64,000 nt of DNA from Mytilus galloprovincialis (Eukaryota; Mollusca; Bivalvia; Mytilida; Mytilidae). Under the pieces are notes generated by a model. That model was not told where the DNA came from. It was given only the letters and a program-made list of their open reading frames with translations, and made no database searches. The position numbers and the translations under genes are program-made. Below are positions 1-11,832 of this stretch, piece by piece (positions within the stretch are counted from its first letter, which is position 1; every line of letters begins with the position of its first letter). The stretch is from NCBI RefSeq assembly GCF_965363235.1, contig NC_134849.1, forward strand, positions 50,662,122-50,726,121, given 5' to 3'.

Positions 1-894
1 TGTTTTTAGAAATTTGGTTGGTAATGTTTAAACATTGATTTGATAATATAGTTCACCTTATTTGATCAAATGTAGAGTTCACCAAGTGGACTACCCAGAC
101 GAAAAAAATAAAATATGAAGTTTTTTAAAATGTAAATTACAAAATTATTACGGTGATCTGGTTTCAAAGGAAAAACATCAACAAATTTAAACGTCAAATA
201 AAGCTTGTGAACTATTCAAGATTTGAAAAATATAATCTCGACTACTTATCATTCAGGCTAGACCATGGGACAGGGAAACATTTGATTGATATTATTTTTA
301 TATAATAAATATAAGAATATATGACATGAGTGCCGATAAGACATCTCTTAATCCAAATCACAATTTCTGAAAGAAAAAACATTATAGATCAGAGTACGGC
401 ATTTAGCACTGAACGTTGGCTTATACCGAACAACAAGCATTAAAGGGCCTTAAAATAAATAGTGTTAAGCTATTCAAACAAGAAAACCTACTGTCTTATC
501 AATTGAAAATACGAGAAACGAGAAATCTTATGAACCACATCAACAAACGACAACTTTTGAATAACAGGTTTCGGATTTAGGACAGGTGCAAACAAATGCA
601 GCGGATTTGTACGTTTAATTTACTCTATTATACCTTGTATATATAGTAATATTTACAGGTTTATACCTCTAATTTTATTTCTAGCACATCCAATGAACCA
701 AGTAGAAATTTACATTTGAACTATACATCTATAAAGTTCGATGTTGAATGGAAAAATAGAACTAGTCGCTTGGTGCAAGATTATGTTTATAAAACATGTC
801 TAACTGTCAATTCAAATTATCACTTTATAATTCTCCACCTTATATGTGTCTTTGGATAAAAGGCAGATGTGTTCAAAAGTACAATGACAATACT
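1..894. other. 5' flank of receptor 1, no gene seen
   Basis: AT-rich sequence with no open frame of note. It holds the presumed promoter of the receptor whose non-coding exon ends at 910. A TATAAA-like string lies near 789, but nothing proves it is the core promoter. The old repeat seen upstream of the other receptor copies was not recognised here. Confidence 0.4.
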
Positions 895-910
895 TGAAAT
901 CTGTTGTAAG
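895..910 (+). other. End of 5' non-coding exon and splice donor, receptor 1
   Basis: The sequence GAAATCTGTTGTAAG followed by GTTTGTAG matches GAAATCTGTTCCTTAG followed by GTATGTAG upstream of the second receptor (41341-41364). Both sit a few hundred bases before the coding exon. I read this as the donor of a 5' UTR intron (911-1170), whose acceptor is the pyrimidine-rich tract ending ATTTCAG at 1170. The transcription start is not visible. Confidence 0.55.
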
Positions 911-1197
911 GTTTGTAGCTTTCAGATTTATTTTCTTTAGCTTTTCACTTATTTAATACATGAATAGTTTCATGTTTACAATTTCATTTTTTTAATCTGA
1001 TTCAGCGTCATTTTAAAACCAAATTCTTTTTAAGAGTTAAAATAAGTTTTTTTTTTACCTGAATGATAATTTAATGGGAATATCATATGATATATTTGTG
1101 TTTTGTTTTTTATTTGTTTGTTTATCTATCCGTTTTCATTGTTGTTTTAATTCACTATTTACCATTTCAGAATCGAGCTTCGAATTATATTTGTGTG

Positions 1198-2193
1198 ATG
1201 GAAGTATTAAATACTACTTATTTGATTGGCAATCAGACATTCGATCAAAGCATGTTTAATTTTTATAACAATATGAAGCTTGTCACCGGTTTGATTCTAT
1301 ACCCGATCGTGTGCTTTATAGCTCTCCCAGCCAACATCATAAGCATATTTGTTTTCACGCGCAAGAAAATGAGATCCTCTACAAGTATTTTTCTTCTGAG
1401 TCTGACTATCATCGACACAATAAGAATATGTAATGACATAATGTATTTCATCGACGTCCTTTTGAATGAAATATCGTTCGACATGGCAGAACAAACGTTC
1501 GTCTTCTTTTATCCATATGCGCATTACATCTTTAACTCATCAATGACATGCACAGCTTGGTTGATTGTAGTAATTGCAATCGAGAGGTACATATTTGTTT
1601 GTCATTCAAGTAAAGCCAAAACCATATGTTCTATACCTCGTGCTATTATTTTGTCTGTTGCTATTTCATTGACTTCGTTCGGAACATCAATTCCTTATCT
1701 TTGTAGATATCAAGAGAACAACATTGAAATAACAAATAAATCGTATGGCACAAATCAAACTTTAGTCATCTCAAGTTTGTGGAAAAACAAGACGTTTTCA
1801 ACAGCATTCAATAGTTTCCATTATTCCTTTAGATCACTCATACCAATTATTTTGTTGGTTGTCTTCAGCTTATTAATTGTTAAAAGATTACGCAAATGTC
1901 AATTCAGAAAGGGAAAACGGAAAACTGCTCTGAGTCTACTCATGGTTATACTATCGTTCGTGATCTGTGCTACTCCTGATACAGTCCTGTCTGCAGTGTT
2001 ACAAACAGGTTACCTTGAAGCATCTTATCTGATCCGAGGAATTCGAGAAATAGCAGATTTTCTATTACTGCTGAACGCTGGATTCAATTTTATAATTTAC
2101 TCTGCATTTAATACGTTATTCCGAAAAACTTTGAAAGAAATGGCCGGTAGAAGAAGCACGTCCACCAAGCCATTATTGGGAAACACACCGTAA
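1198..2193 (+). CDS. Rhodopsin-class GPCR, FMRFamide-receptor-like (receptor 1)
   Basis: The product is a 331-residue seven-transmembrane receptor of the plasma membrane, by family a neuropeptide-type receptor; its ligand is unknown. TM1 spans about 28-54 (LPAN), TM2 63-90, TM3 107-134 ending in ERY (129-131), TM4 147-168, TM5 207-229, TM6 245-268 with FVICATP, and TM7 283-304 with NFIIY (297-301) in place of NPxxY. Glycosylation sites NTT (5) and NQT (12) lie in the N-tail, and three more lie in extracellular loop 2. Cysteine is missing at the usual TM3 disulfide position (a tyrosine, 105), and the TM6 CWxP tryptophan is alanine, as in FMRFamide-type receptors. The ATG at 1198 was chosen over an in-frame one at 1087 because a splice acceptor ends at 1170 and the paralogue at 41615 starts at the same point. 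The C-tail is short and basic. Confidence 0.93.
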   Translation: MEVLNTTYLIGNQTFDQSMFNFYNNMKLVTGLILYPIVCFIALPANIISIFVFTRKKMRSSTSIFLLSLTIIDTIRICNDIMYFIDVLLNEISFDMAEQTFVFFYPYAHYIFNSSMTCTAWLIVVIAIERYIFVCHSSKAKTICSIPRAIILSVAISLTSFGTSIPYLCRYQENNIEITNKSYGTNQTLVISSLWKNKTFSTAFNSFHYSFRSLIPIILLVVFSLLIVKRLRKCQFRKGKRKTALSLLMVILSFVICATPDTVLSAVLQTGYLEASYLIRGIREIADFLLLLNAGFNFIIYSAFNTLFRKTLKEMAGRRSTSTKPLLGNTP

Positions 2194-2489
2194 TCTTATA
2201 CATTAACAGAATGCCACTGTTTGAACTACACGATTTGTCGTATTTTCTAACTATCTTTTTATATATACTGTATTTGTTATATATATGTAATTTGTTTGTG
2301 CGTTTATTATCATTCGTTGTCTTTAATATGTATCAAAAACTTTCCATTCGACGCAAAGTTATCAATCAACAATGTTTATCATATATGTATTGTCATTATT
2401 AAATTTAATTAAATGAAACGAGCTGCTGAAGTACATAATTATAACCCCAGTATCTATGATAGACTTTTACTTATTTTTTTAAATCAATG

Positions 2490-2548
2490 AATAAATAAAG
2501 CCTCAGTACAAGTTTTGTTTTGCTTATTATTCTCTAACCCCAAATAAA
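2490..2548 (+). terminator. Poly(A) signals after receptor 1
   Basis: Overlapping AATAAA hexamers occur at 2490-2495 and 2494-2499, with another at 2543-2548, some 300-350 bases after the stop. They are plausible cleavage signals, although AATAAA is common by chance in sequence this AT-rich. Confidence 0.5.
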
Positions 2549-3502
2549 CATATCTTGCATATTCTGCGACAATGACTGCAATTTCGGTCGAATATTTAAT
2601 AATGTAATAAATACAAGATGAACATATGTTACTTACGGTCTTCGCCAGCACAGAACTTGAGATTTTTTTGGCACTAATTTAGATAATACTTTAATAGAGT
2701 ATACTAGTATGAGAGACACCTTTAACACTACAGCAAACCAATTTGTAAGTGAAGCGGAAAATCTCAAAACAATCATACACTGGAATCTTCAAAAGAGTAA
2801 ACGCGTTGAACTGGGACCCTGTGCAATCATCACTCGTCTTACAAATTCCGGGATAGAAATTCAAAAAAACAACTTCCAAATAACATGTCTCAGTTGATTG
2901 AAAGCACACAGACATCATGCTACTTATTTTAGTATATAAAATATCATGTCCTAAATTGGTCAGTCTTATAAGTTTGTAATGAATTAACCTACTCAAAATT
3001 TTGCAATCTTATTACCATAAGTTCATGTTTTTAACACATACACGCAAACCTTTTATCTCTAGTTGTTATATGAAAGTATGACACAAAGACAAAAGTACAA
3101 GTATGATCAGCCGAAGTCCAATAGTTAAACAGTGCTAGTGACCTAGTACGATATATATACGGTTAAGTAAATTTACTTGTTAAACGAATTTATTTTACTG
3201 ACTATCTTAACATATTGAATTTAGACTAGTGACTAATTAAATTGATCATGGCTTCAATATCAAGAACCAAATTTCATTTTTCTATACAAAAATTAATTCA
3301 AGCAATAACAATTGGTTACCTTGTTTATGTTTATTGGCTTTTTTAATTTTTCAATCGTTATCATCGATTTCTTCATCTGTTGTCTGTTGTCATTTTGTTT
3401 TTATAATGAAACTAAACACTGCTACAAAACATGTATTAACATGTTATCGTCCTTCCGTATGCCTCTATGGAGGGAGGAAACCAATTATATATGATGATTA
3501 AC
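2549..3502. other. Intergenic, no gene supported
   Basis: Overlapping frames of 62 and 101 codons on opposite strands (2691-2996) have no recognisable domain and no splice context. The rest is AT-rich without clear structure. Confidence 0.5.
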
Positions 3503-3661
3503 AAATAATCGGGGTTTCTATATGTATAGATATCGTAAAATATCAGCCGCTCGACAAAATCTGAAGCTGTTTAGCTCGTTGGCTGAGCTCATTCGCCAAA
3601 AAAAGGTCCACAGTGTGGTTCGCGGTATATTTATTACGAACTGTAGAAAACCCGGTTATCT
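3503..3661. mobile_element. Palindromic MITE, older copy
   Basis: Both ends match those of the element at 15536-15696: ATAATCGGGGTTTC at the left and its near inverse at the right, with ATATCGTAAAATATCAGCC just inside. The arms are diverged. There is no coding capacity and the target duplication is unclear. Confidence 0.7.
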
Positions 3662-4918
3662 ATACAAACACGTCCTGTGACCAAATATCAAATAAACTCG
3701 GTGTCCTCGTGTTGACTTCTAGAAATGTATAGGAGATTTGGCTATTAGAAAATACAAATAAAAAATCTGATACAAAAATATCAACGGAGACCTCATTGCT
3801 TTAATTAATTTCCATGTGCTTACTAATAAGTTTCCATACATTTGGATGCGTGACCCTTTTGTCATTTTCATTTGAGGATCCTTATTTGTTAAGAGTTTTA
3901 ATCTTCTTTTTTTTCTAATTGCTTTTATACTTTCTCTTATCCTTAATTGCATATGCAATCGTACAATGATAAGTTAATTCGTGTTGTTCCTGTGTAAAAC
4001 ACAAGGTAACATGTGCTGTGCGCATTACTTAAGTGTTGCAAGAACGCACATGGCTGAGATATAACACTTTATTAGGGGATAACAATTTAAAATGTTCAAG
4101 AATATTAATAAAACAAAATAGCACGTACAAAAGCGATTCTATTCTTATATTGAAATGACATTTCTATAATCGTAAACATGATGCACAATCAATCCCTTAT
4201 AAAAATATCATTTATTTTAAGGGTAGTCTTTTTGTAGAAATTCGTTAAAGGGAAATAAAAATATAGGATGATCATAGTACGTATAAGAACGAACAACCTG
4301 ATTTGTGTTCTCTGAAAATTAAGGTATATATTGAGAATAAAATCGAACTGACATAATAATAAAGAATAAATATGTTTGTTCTAATATTGGAAGGTTTGTG
4401 TTGGGTCAGTTTTCTTGTTATTTATCCTATTGTGTTTCTTTATCTGTTGGATGAATACTCTTTTTCACAAAATTCATCGATGATTCCTTAAACACCAAAT
4501 AACTACATGATAAGAGTGCTTTCTCAAGCCGCATGTGTTTGGAAACAATTAAACGTGTAATCAACATCTCGTTTACTTCATTATCAATGTCATGCATTTA
4601 ATGTCGATTTGTAGTACGGATTGATTGTTATCGTCTATCGCTACTTTATCACCCTCTGCAATATCATGATAACAAGTTTGTATGCCTTTTCAATGTTTTG
4701 ATAAAGTGGGATAGTATCAAAGCTTGTCACAGAATAGTTCTATTGTCATTTCACTAGTTTTATGAAGTGTCTTAAATACAAATGTGTTCGTCTTTCGTTT
4801 TTTGTCCTTGATTTATCACACAAGATTTAATTTACCTCCTAATCACTGGCGTTCTGTGTTTCGTCAAGGTCATCTGTGTTGTGCCGTTGCAGGGGCCTGT
4901 AACCAAGTGGTTTTCATT
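3662..4918. other. Intergenic, nothing recognised
   Basis: AT-rich, without an open frame that looks coding. The 79-codon minus-strand frame at 3719-3958 is lysine-, isoleucine- and leucine-rich and looks like composition only. Confidence 0.4.
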
Positions 4919-5394
4919 TAAGAATTGAATGCTTCTTTTTGTAAATTTATTGGGGTGTAAAAGCGTTGACCGAAGTACATTTTGTATGAAGCACGGTCAA
5001 CGCTTTGGGTCGATGCCACTGCTGGTGGACGTTTCGTCCCCGAGGGTATCACCAACCCAGTAGTCAGCACTTCGGTGTTGACATGAATATCAATTATATG
5101 GTCATTTTTATAAATTTTCTGTTTACTAAACTTTGAATTTTTCGAAAATCTTAGGATTTTCTTACGCCCATGAGTAGATTACCTTAGCCGTATTTGGCAC
5201 AACTTTTTGAAATTTTGGGTCCTCAATGCTCTTCAACTTTGTATTTGTTTGGCTTTTTAACTGTTTTGATCTGAGCGTCACTGATGAGTCTTATGTAGAC
5301 GAAACGCGCGTCTGGCGTATTAAATTATAATCCTGGTACCTTTGATAACTAATTACAACCCTATAAAGTTACAAAAAGAAGCATTCAATACTTA
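4919..5394 (-). mobile_element. Complete TIR element carrying the 350-bp core repeat
   Basis: Inverted ends of about 40 bp, the strongest part being ATTGAATGCTTCTTTTTGTAA (4924-4944) against its inverse (5368-5388), enclose one core repeat on the minus strand (about 5007-5351). The core has the same markers as all other copies here: GCCAGACGCGCGTTTCGTC, CAACACCGAAGTGTTGAC and CCAGCAGTGGCATCGACCC. It has no coding capacity. Organisation as inverted ends around an amplifiable core recalls the pearl-type elements of bivalves, but that assignment is inference. Confidence 0.75.
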
Positions 5395-5461
5395 TAATTA
5401 CATTTTTTAGCTATGATCATGAAAACACGAATTTTATACATTTTATTATTTAATTCACCTG

Positions 5462-5572
5462 TGCACTTTATTGTTGGAGCACGTGTTATTATGAGTGAAA
5501 AGTTGTATTGAGCAATGCAACTGCTTACGGAATAACACGTGATGTGCAGTTAGCCAATCAGAATAAAGTATA
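5462..5572. repeat. Imperfect hairpin, MITE-like
   Basis: AGCACGTGTTATT in the left half pairs with AATAACACGTGAT in the right half, and the flanking ACTTTATTGTTGG pairs with a near inverse. No target duplication was found. Confidence 0.45.
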
Positions 5573-5679
5573 ATAATGAAACATACATCTAATGTAATTA
5601 TTTGTTCTTGTATACCATATTTGTTTTAGTTGTTATTTTGTACACACACCAGAACATTGGTATTACTACATCAGACAAT

Positions 5680-5830
5680 ACCTGTACAAATTCAGGAATA
5701 TGAAAGTTGTTATCTATTCGTATGATGTGTTTCAGCCTTTGATTTTATAATTTGATTAGAAACTTACCGTTTCAAATTTGCCTAGGTGTTCGAAGTTTTT
5801 GTTATTTTACTTTTACTTATTTTAATTGTT
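5680..5830 (+). repeat. Interspersed repeat fragment
   Basis: It carries the segment with CAGGAATATGAAAGTTGTTAT that recurs at 30755-30870 (+) and in inverse form at 34600-34720 and 50640-50760. It probably comes from the non-coding tail of a retroelement. Confidence 0.6.
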
Positions 5831-6144
5831 TAGCATTTTTTTATTGGGTTTTCCCATTTTTTAAGGTCGAATGGTGATCTGTAGTTGGTAACATCTATAC
5901 CATGCCGGTCTTTTTCGGATAGTTAATTTATATTACATATTAATAAGTTGAACCTGTATTTTGTATTCCGGTAAAAATATTCACGAAAGACAAATTGGGA
6001 AAAGGTTAGATAGAGAGCAATTATCAAACCAAAAAGTACTCTACAACCTTGCATTATCTTGAGTATTGTATCGTTAACCCAGCGATATACTTGAAAATAA
6101 TGAATACTACAGGAACTACATGAAAAATGTTGTCAAATCGTACA

Positions 6145-6205
6145 GTTTTACCTAACCGGTTACTCGGATAATCGTTCGACCGATTAACCGGTTAACCGGT
6201 AGTTT
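6145..6205. repeat. AACCGGTTA microrepeat
   Basis: A short cluster of overlapping palindromic AACCGGTTA and CCGATTAACC strings, quite unlike the surrounding AT-rich sequence. Confidence 0.5.
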
Positions 6206-6289
6206 ACGTTGATGTGTATAGGCCTTATTTACAGTACGCTTCAAATGTTCGTTTTTATAATACGATGAATTGAAGTTTGTGCTTTGGCA

Positions 6290-6475
6290 TTATATAGATT
6301 GTACTGTTGGTTTTCCCGTTTGAATAGTTTTACACTTGTCATTTTTGGGGCCCTTCATAGCTTACTATTGAAGACCGTACCTTGACATATAATTGTTTTT
6401 CTTTTACAAATTGTGACTTGGATGGAGAAATATCTCATTGACACTTATACCACATCTTCTTATATCTATTGTCTG
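6290..6475 (+). repeat. SINE-like interspersed repeat (family S)
   Basis: Markers are GTTGGTTTTCCCGTTTGAAT at the left, GAAGACCGTACCTTGAC in the middle, and TGACTTGGATGGAGA leading to CACATCTTCTTATATCTAT at the right. The same order appears at 20597-20764, 22440-22587 plus 23138-23200, and 31260-31470. No tRNA-like A or B box was found, so 'SINE-like' refers only to size and spread. Confidence 0.8.
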
Positions 6476-6499
6476 TGAAGATTCCTTACAAATTTTGAC

Positions 6500-8615
6500 T
6501 TTTATTAATCATGGTAATCTAATACACCGTATCTACTATGGCGTTTGTATTAACTTCAGATTTAAAAATTAAAAAAAACCTTCTTGATCTCGTCGAATTG
6601 AAAATGTTTGAAAGAGATGATTCTTTCATTTTTTTTTTTTTTTTTTTGATGTCTCGGAAAATAATGTGGAGTATTAATCCAATTTAAATTATTAAGCCTG
6701 TTACTCCAATCATCAGGTGTGCAGTAATTACATCCACGTTGATGTTGTAACGATATGGGTCTCGTCTTTGTACTTTACAGGCTTTTTTTACCTGTAGAGA
6801 TTGTGGCAATTTTACTGTACAAGGCATTTGATTAAGCGTTCCCATTCTTGTTGGACGTAGATGCGAACTTTTATATCCAAGACAGCTAATTCGGCGAGAG
6901 GTTTACTGTCGGTCGGCGGAAGACTCAAGTCTCCAATTTTCTATCCCACAGTTACCCATTGCTGAAAATGACATGGGAAAACTGTGTCCGACTTCTGCTT
7001 CAATCGATACAAACTTCAATGTTTAAAGAAGACATGAAGTGACCATATTTCCATTCATCTGTCACTGGTGTATAGTATTACTTATTTATGGTTATTTAAC
7101 ATAAGTTTGAAAGTTCAAAAGTATCCCTTGACACCCTTTAACTAAGGATCGTTTAAAATTTTTCTACTTAGTAATCTCAATAATTAAATAATATCGCCGC
7201 CGCTCTGAGACTAAATCAATAATAAATCAATTCACTCATTATTCCATAATTATTGACCTTCAATTCATTTTATTCTCGCTTATATGCATAACCGTCTCTG
7301 GTTCTCGATAAAGACAGTAATAGTGATACTACTTAGTATAACAATAGCAGGCCGTCTAAAACCAAAATGGGGAATGTGCCGCAGTTTCATATGCAAATGT
7401 TATATTCCATTTTGTTTCAACTTTTTTTACTCAAAAATCACACATTGGTTTCCGATATGGCATATTAACATCACATACTGATCTCATTTGCATGAATATT
7501 TTTTGATAGATTTACCAACTTTTCGTTATATTTAATACAATCCTTTTCTTCCTCATTTCGTTTTTCATATTTAACAAATACATTCTATAATATTATATAG
7601 GTCTATGGTCATTCATCGTATTTGGGGTTTTGGGGTTGTGACTACCTCAGCAATAAAAACATGTCTTACGTTAACGACATTTAATAAAAGAGAAGGAAAA
7701 GCAAAAAGGCATTTCCAGACATCACTTGTACAATTGCGTAATTACATATGTAAATGAATTACACATATATAACATAAATATCTAAATATATATAACATCC
7801 CCCGGCAGAAAGAAAATTACCAAAGTATTGCATATGTGGAATTCAGAGCACTTTCAAATTAATATATATAATCAATATTTCCAATATATCTTTTTAACTT
7901 TCATAATATTCAAAATTCTCTAACTTTCAATATATCTATATACGAACAATTAACTGGTATGGATAACTTTGTGGAATAAGCATCTTGTAACCCATTGCGG
8001 GGTTATACATGTATAAAAAAAATATCTTGCTAGTCATACACATGACAGTTATTATCATATAATGATATAAAATACTATGAAATAACCAAAGACCTTACTC
8101 TTATTTTGTAGATAAATTCTAAACGTGATAAAATATGCACACGTTCAAAGAGTCTCACACAAAAATAAATTATAAGACCAGGTCATAATACTCTCATGTA
8201 CTCTGAATTTCTCAATAACCATACTACTCACAGCAATACTACTCAGGTTATTTGTGATTCACTTTTAAAAAAGTCTCTGACAGATATTCATATAATCTCA
8301 TTTGGTTATCTATGCTTTATTATTCCAATATCCATGTTTTGGGGGTTTTAAAATTATTTCACCAACGATCAGCTCTACAGACAATGAACAATGTTTTTTT
8401 TTCTTAAAATAAAGTGAAGTTTTCTTTATAAAGTTTTGAAAATACAATTAAGTCTTTACCTAGTCCTTGCAACTTTCGAACTTATATTGTTATGAACAAT
8501 TACAAACAAATGCGATAAGTATAAATTCAAAATTCAAAATGGAGGGGAAAACCAACACGTAAATATTCTATACACTGATCGAATGTTTCAGATGAAATAA
8601 GGATATCATCAAGAT
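6500..8615. other. Intergenic, no gene supported
   Basis: Includes a run of 19 T (6629-6647) and AT-rich sequence. A 65-codon frame at 7284-7481 has no recognisable family. Confidence 0.4.
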
Positions 8616-8621
8616 AGCACC

Positions 8622-8763
8622 TTTGCCTTTTTGATACGTTCTTTTCGACATAAGTACAACCGGACTTGTAATAGGGACATCTTCTGTTTCCTCGTTTGCT
8701 TTGCCTTTTTGATGCGTTCTTTTCAAAATAAGTACAATCGGACTTGTAATAGGGACATCTTCT
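8622..8763 (-). repeat. 78-bp in-frame tandem duplication
   Basis: Two near-identical units begin at 8622 and 8700. On the minus strand they stay open within a 76-codon frame (8568-8798), each giving a DVPITSP...LxxKRTxQKGK pattern. The spacing is exactly 26 codons. No family was recognised and no splice sites are evident, so this could be a chance open frame over a tandem repeat. Confidence 0.5.
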
Positions 8764-8779
8764 ATATAATACTTATGAT

Positions 8780-9415
8780 TATTTGTTTGTTCAATCATTA
8801 ATAAAAGTGAAAAAGTAATATAATAATTCTATTTTAGCAGCCAATATGGTTCAATTTTGTCAAAACGAAAAAAGAGACATCGATATTGAATTATTCACTC
8901 GCAAGTGAATAATTCAACCGTATTGAATCATTTTTCACCTAATTTTCAATTTAACCTCTTAGCTAGAGATTTATTACACATGACTTATTCGTGCTCAGTA
9001 AACAAAAGGAAAAGAATGTCAACATTGAAAGTGAAAAACATGTAAATCATTTGATTGACTGATACCATCCACAAAAACTGTTTCTTGTATAGTTTAAAAC
9101 AATAATTTTCATATATTTTTAAACCAAAAGTATGAAACTTAACCGACCTAAAAAAAACAGTTACTCGTGTTTGCTATCTAATTATATCTGTATCTTTTTT
9201 TTCTGTCGCTTAAATGACCGTCAGCAGTCCTCGGAGATCAACTGGATAGTCAATTTCCATTTTGACTAAAATACAAATGAAACGATGATACGCATTATCG
9301 AGCATATCTCATTTAATTTTTGGATTTTTATAATTTTGATATACGTTTTAGAAAGCTATAAGTCAAATATGAGAATTTGAGTCAAATCGTTAAACATGAA
9401 TTTGACAGTCAATTT
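8780..9415 (+). mobile_element. Decayed copy of the TTAA-flanked element
   Basis: It follows, in opposite orientation, the interior of the element at 60994-61684. Shared strings are AGCAGCCAATATGGTTCAAT, the hairpin TGAATTATTCACTCGCAAG with its inverse, TTGACTAAAATACA, and finally ATGAATTTGACAG. The terminal repeats are lost. The hairpin at 8887-8919 is perfect here. Confidence 0.75.
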
Positions 9416-9439
9416 TAGACCACTGTCCAATTTTAGGGG

Positions 9440-9745
9440 AGGGTTTAGAGCTCACAAACAGGTTGTACCCAGCAACAATATTTCTGTGCCTGTCCCTACT
9501 CCGAAGCTGTTGTTGATCGGTTTCGTTGGTCCATGTCTGTCATATTTGTTTTTTATCGATTGTCTGTTATAAATAAATCCTTTAGACTTCTCAATTGAAT
9601 TGTTTTACATTTTTCATGTCGGAGCCTTTTATAGGCGACAATACAGTATCGGATTTCTCATTGCTGAAGGCTGTACTGTTGCTTATTTATTCGTATATTG
9701 ACTTTTAGGGGATAGTTGTCTCATTTGCAATCATATCGCATCTAC
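9440..9745 (+). repeat. Interspersed retroelement-tail repeat (family T)
   Basis: The order of markers (GGTTTCGTTGGTCCATGTCT, GAGCCTTTTATAGGCGAC, GAAGGCTGTACTGT, TAGTTGTCTCATTTGCAATC) is matched in inverse at 17977-18145 and in part at 39130-39235. Non-coding. Confidence 0.7.
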
Positions 9746-9794
9746 TTAGTTTTATATTATTTATGTAAAACGTTGAGTAAGGTATTTTTGTAGT

Positions 9795-10110
9795 AAGGTA
9801 ACAGGATTGTAATTTAGTACGCCATACGCGCGTTTCGTCTACATAAGAATCATCAGTAACGCTTATATCAAAATAGTTATAAAACAAAACAAGTACAAAG
9901 TTGAAGAGCATTGAGGATCCAAAATTCCAAATGTTGTGCCAAATACGGCTAAAGTAATCTATTCCTGAGATTAAAAAAAAATCCTTCGTTTTTCGATAAA
10001 TTCAAAGTTTTGAAAACAGGAAATATATAAAAATGACCACATAATTGATATTCATGTATACCGAAGTGCTGACTACTGGGCTGGCGATACCGTCGGGTAT
10101 ACATGTATAC
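9795..10110 (+). repeat. Core repeat, single copy
   Basis: Begins AACAGGATTGTAATTTAGTA, contains the CGCGCGTTTCGTCTACATAA marker, and ends near GACTACTGGGCTGGCGATAC. It lacks the outer inverted ends seen at 4919-5394. Confidence 0.85.
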
Positions 10111-10387
10111 AGTTAAGTGAATTAAGATTAAAAACAAACATGAAACATACATTAATAGCATAAATAAACATCTCATTTACCAACGAACATACATAATGAT
10201 TCGATTATAGAAGTAGGATAAAGCAGATCAATTGTTCAACATTATCAGAAACAAACAATATACATATATAGAAAGACATGTCGCAAACGTATAAACCAGC
10301 TACAGAAGATGGCAAAATTAAATCAATGGATGATGCGAGCTATGTTATTTACTGACACTTCAAGAACTTTTTGGACCACCTTACTGA

Positions 10388-10950
10388 GGTAAATAAACTC
10401 ATCATAGATACCAGGACTAAATTTTGTATATACGCCAGACGCGCGTTTCGTCTACAAAAGACTCATCAGTGACGCTCGAATCCAAAAAAGTAAAAAAAAA
10501 AAAAAGCCAAATAAAGTACGAAGTTGAAGAGCATTGAGGACTAAAATTCCTAAAAGTTTTTGCCAAATCCAGCTAAGGTAATGGATGCCTGAGGTAGAAA
10601 AGCCTTAGTATTTCAAAAATTCTAAATTTTGTAAACAGTTAATATATAACCATATCAATGATAATTCATGTCAGCACAAAAAGTTCTGATTACTGGGCTG
10701 GTGATACCCCAGGGGAAATAAATCTCCACCAGCAGTGGCATCGACCCAGTGGTTGTAAATAAACTCATCATAGATACCAGGCCTAAATTTTGTATATACG
10801 CCAGACGCGCATTGCAGTGACTCTCGAATCCAAAAAAGTTTTAAAAAAAAGACAAATAAAGTACGAAGTTGAAGAGCATTGAGGACCAAAATTCCTAAAA
10901 GTTTTTGAAAAATCCAGCTAAGGTAATCGATGCCTGAGGTAGAAAACATA
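10388..10950 (+). repeat. Core repeat, tandem pair (second copy truncated)
   Basis: Two head-to-tail units of a subfamily that starts AAATAAACTCATCATAGATA; the junction is near 10757. The second unit has lost part of the CGTTTCGTC region and its right half. Confidence 0.85.
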
Positions 10951-10999
10951 TGTATGTGTTAATTCGTTTAATAAAGCAATTTAAGTCATTGACTTATGC

Positions 11000-11740
11000 A
11001 CGTTGTGAAAACGCCATAAGGTGACCTGTCATTTCCCACACATAAATTTGGTCAATACCAACGCAACTCTGAGAACATCAGGTTCTATCGCTTATGTTAT
11101 TGTTAACCATTTTCATACGATAGTTGCTACTTCTTAGCACTTTAATATATTTATTGCGATTCTGGAAAATATCTTCATTATTTATATACCTATATAGAGT
11201 TCTTTTCTTTCAGAACCATAGGTCATTCTTTCTCAGAACCAACCCGGACGATACCATGTTTCAATAAAATGTGCTTCAAGCATAAAATAAAGACCTGTGT
11301 CAGGTCATTATTTTCCTTAATACTAATGCAATCTATAATTTACTTCAAAATTATATTCGTCTGATTTTCTGTTTTTTTTTCTATTTGGATATTTATCTTT
11401 AAAAGTTCAATCGATAATAGCTGTAAACGAAATCGTCATTGCCCGCATTTTAATCTTAGAAACAAATATAACGTGAAGTTTTGTTAATTTATCGCTACAA
11501 CACAGAAACATTATTATATATGTGAGATGAATTTTAATGAGGACTTTCATAAAATAAAGCCAAATTTAACATATTGGTGTGCAAGATTTTGAAAATCTAA
11601 TTGAGTCACACTGAATATTTCGATTGATTGTTTGATGCTTGATTAACGTCCAGTGGCAAATATTTCATGCATGTTCAGGACGATACACACTACAGTGACC
11701 TACATGTATTTAATGTATATTCGTCTTCGTGTCAAAAAAT
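11000..11740. other. Intergenic, nothing recognised
   Basis: Contains a short family-T-like string near 11000-11040 (CGCCATAAGGTGACC). Otherwise AT-rich. Confidence 0.35.
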
Positions 11741-11744
11741 CCAT

Positions 11745-11832
11745 ATTTTCATGCCAGTACCGAAGTACTGGCTACTGGGCTGGTAATACCCTCGGGAACT
11801 AACAGTCCACCAGCAGAGGCATCGACCCAGGG
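11745..11832 (+). repeat. Core repeat, right-end fragment
   Basis: Only the terminal part is present: CAGTACCGAAGTACTGGCTA, then GATACC-like and CCAGCAGAGGCATCGACCC. The small hairpin differs from the main family (CAGTACCGAAGTACTG instead of CAACACCGAAGTGTTG), so this is a related subfamily. Confidence 0.8.

Noticed and set aside
1087..1197. In-frame upstream ATG adding 37 residues to receptor 1
   Set aside because: It lies before the TTTCAG acceptor at 1170, inside the 5' UTR intron, and the paralogue starts at the position equivalent to 1198.
2691..2996. 101-codon minus-strand ORF after receptor 1
   Set aside because: No recognisable family; overlapped by an opposite frame.
4919..5394. 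Core repeat as a Helitron end
   Set aside because: The CAACACCGAAGTGTTG hairpin recalls a Helitron 3' hairpin, but no CTRR end follows, and the complete copy has inverted terminal repeats, which Helitrons lack.
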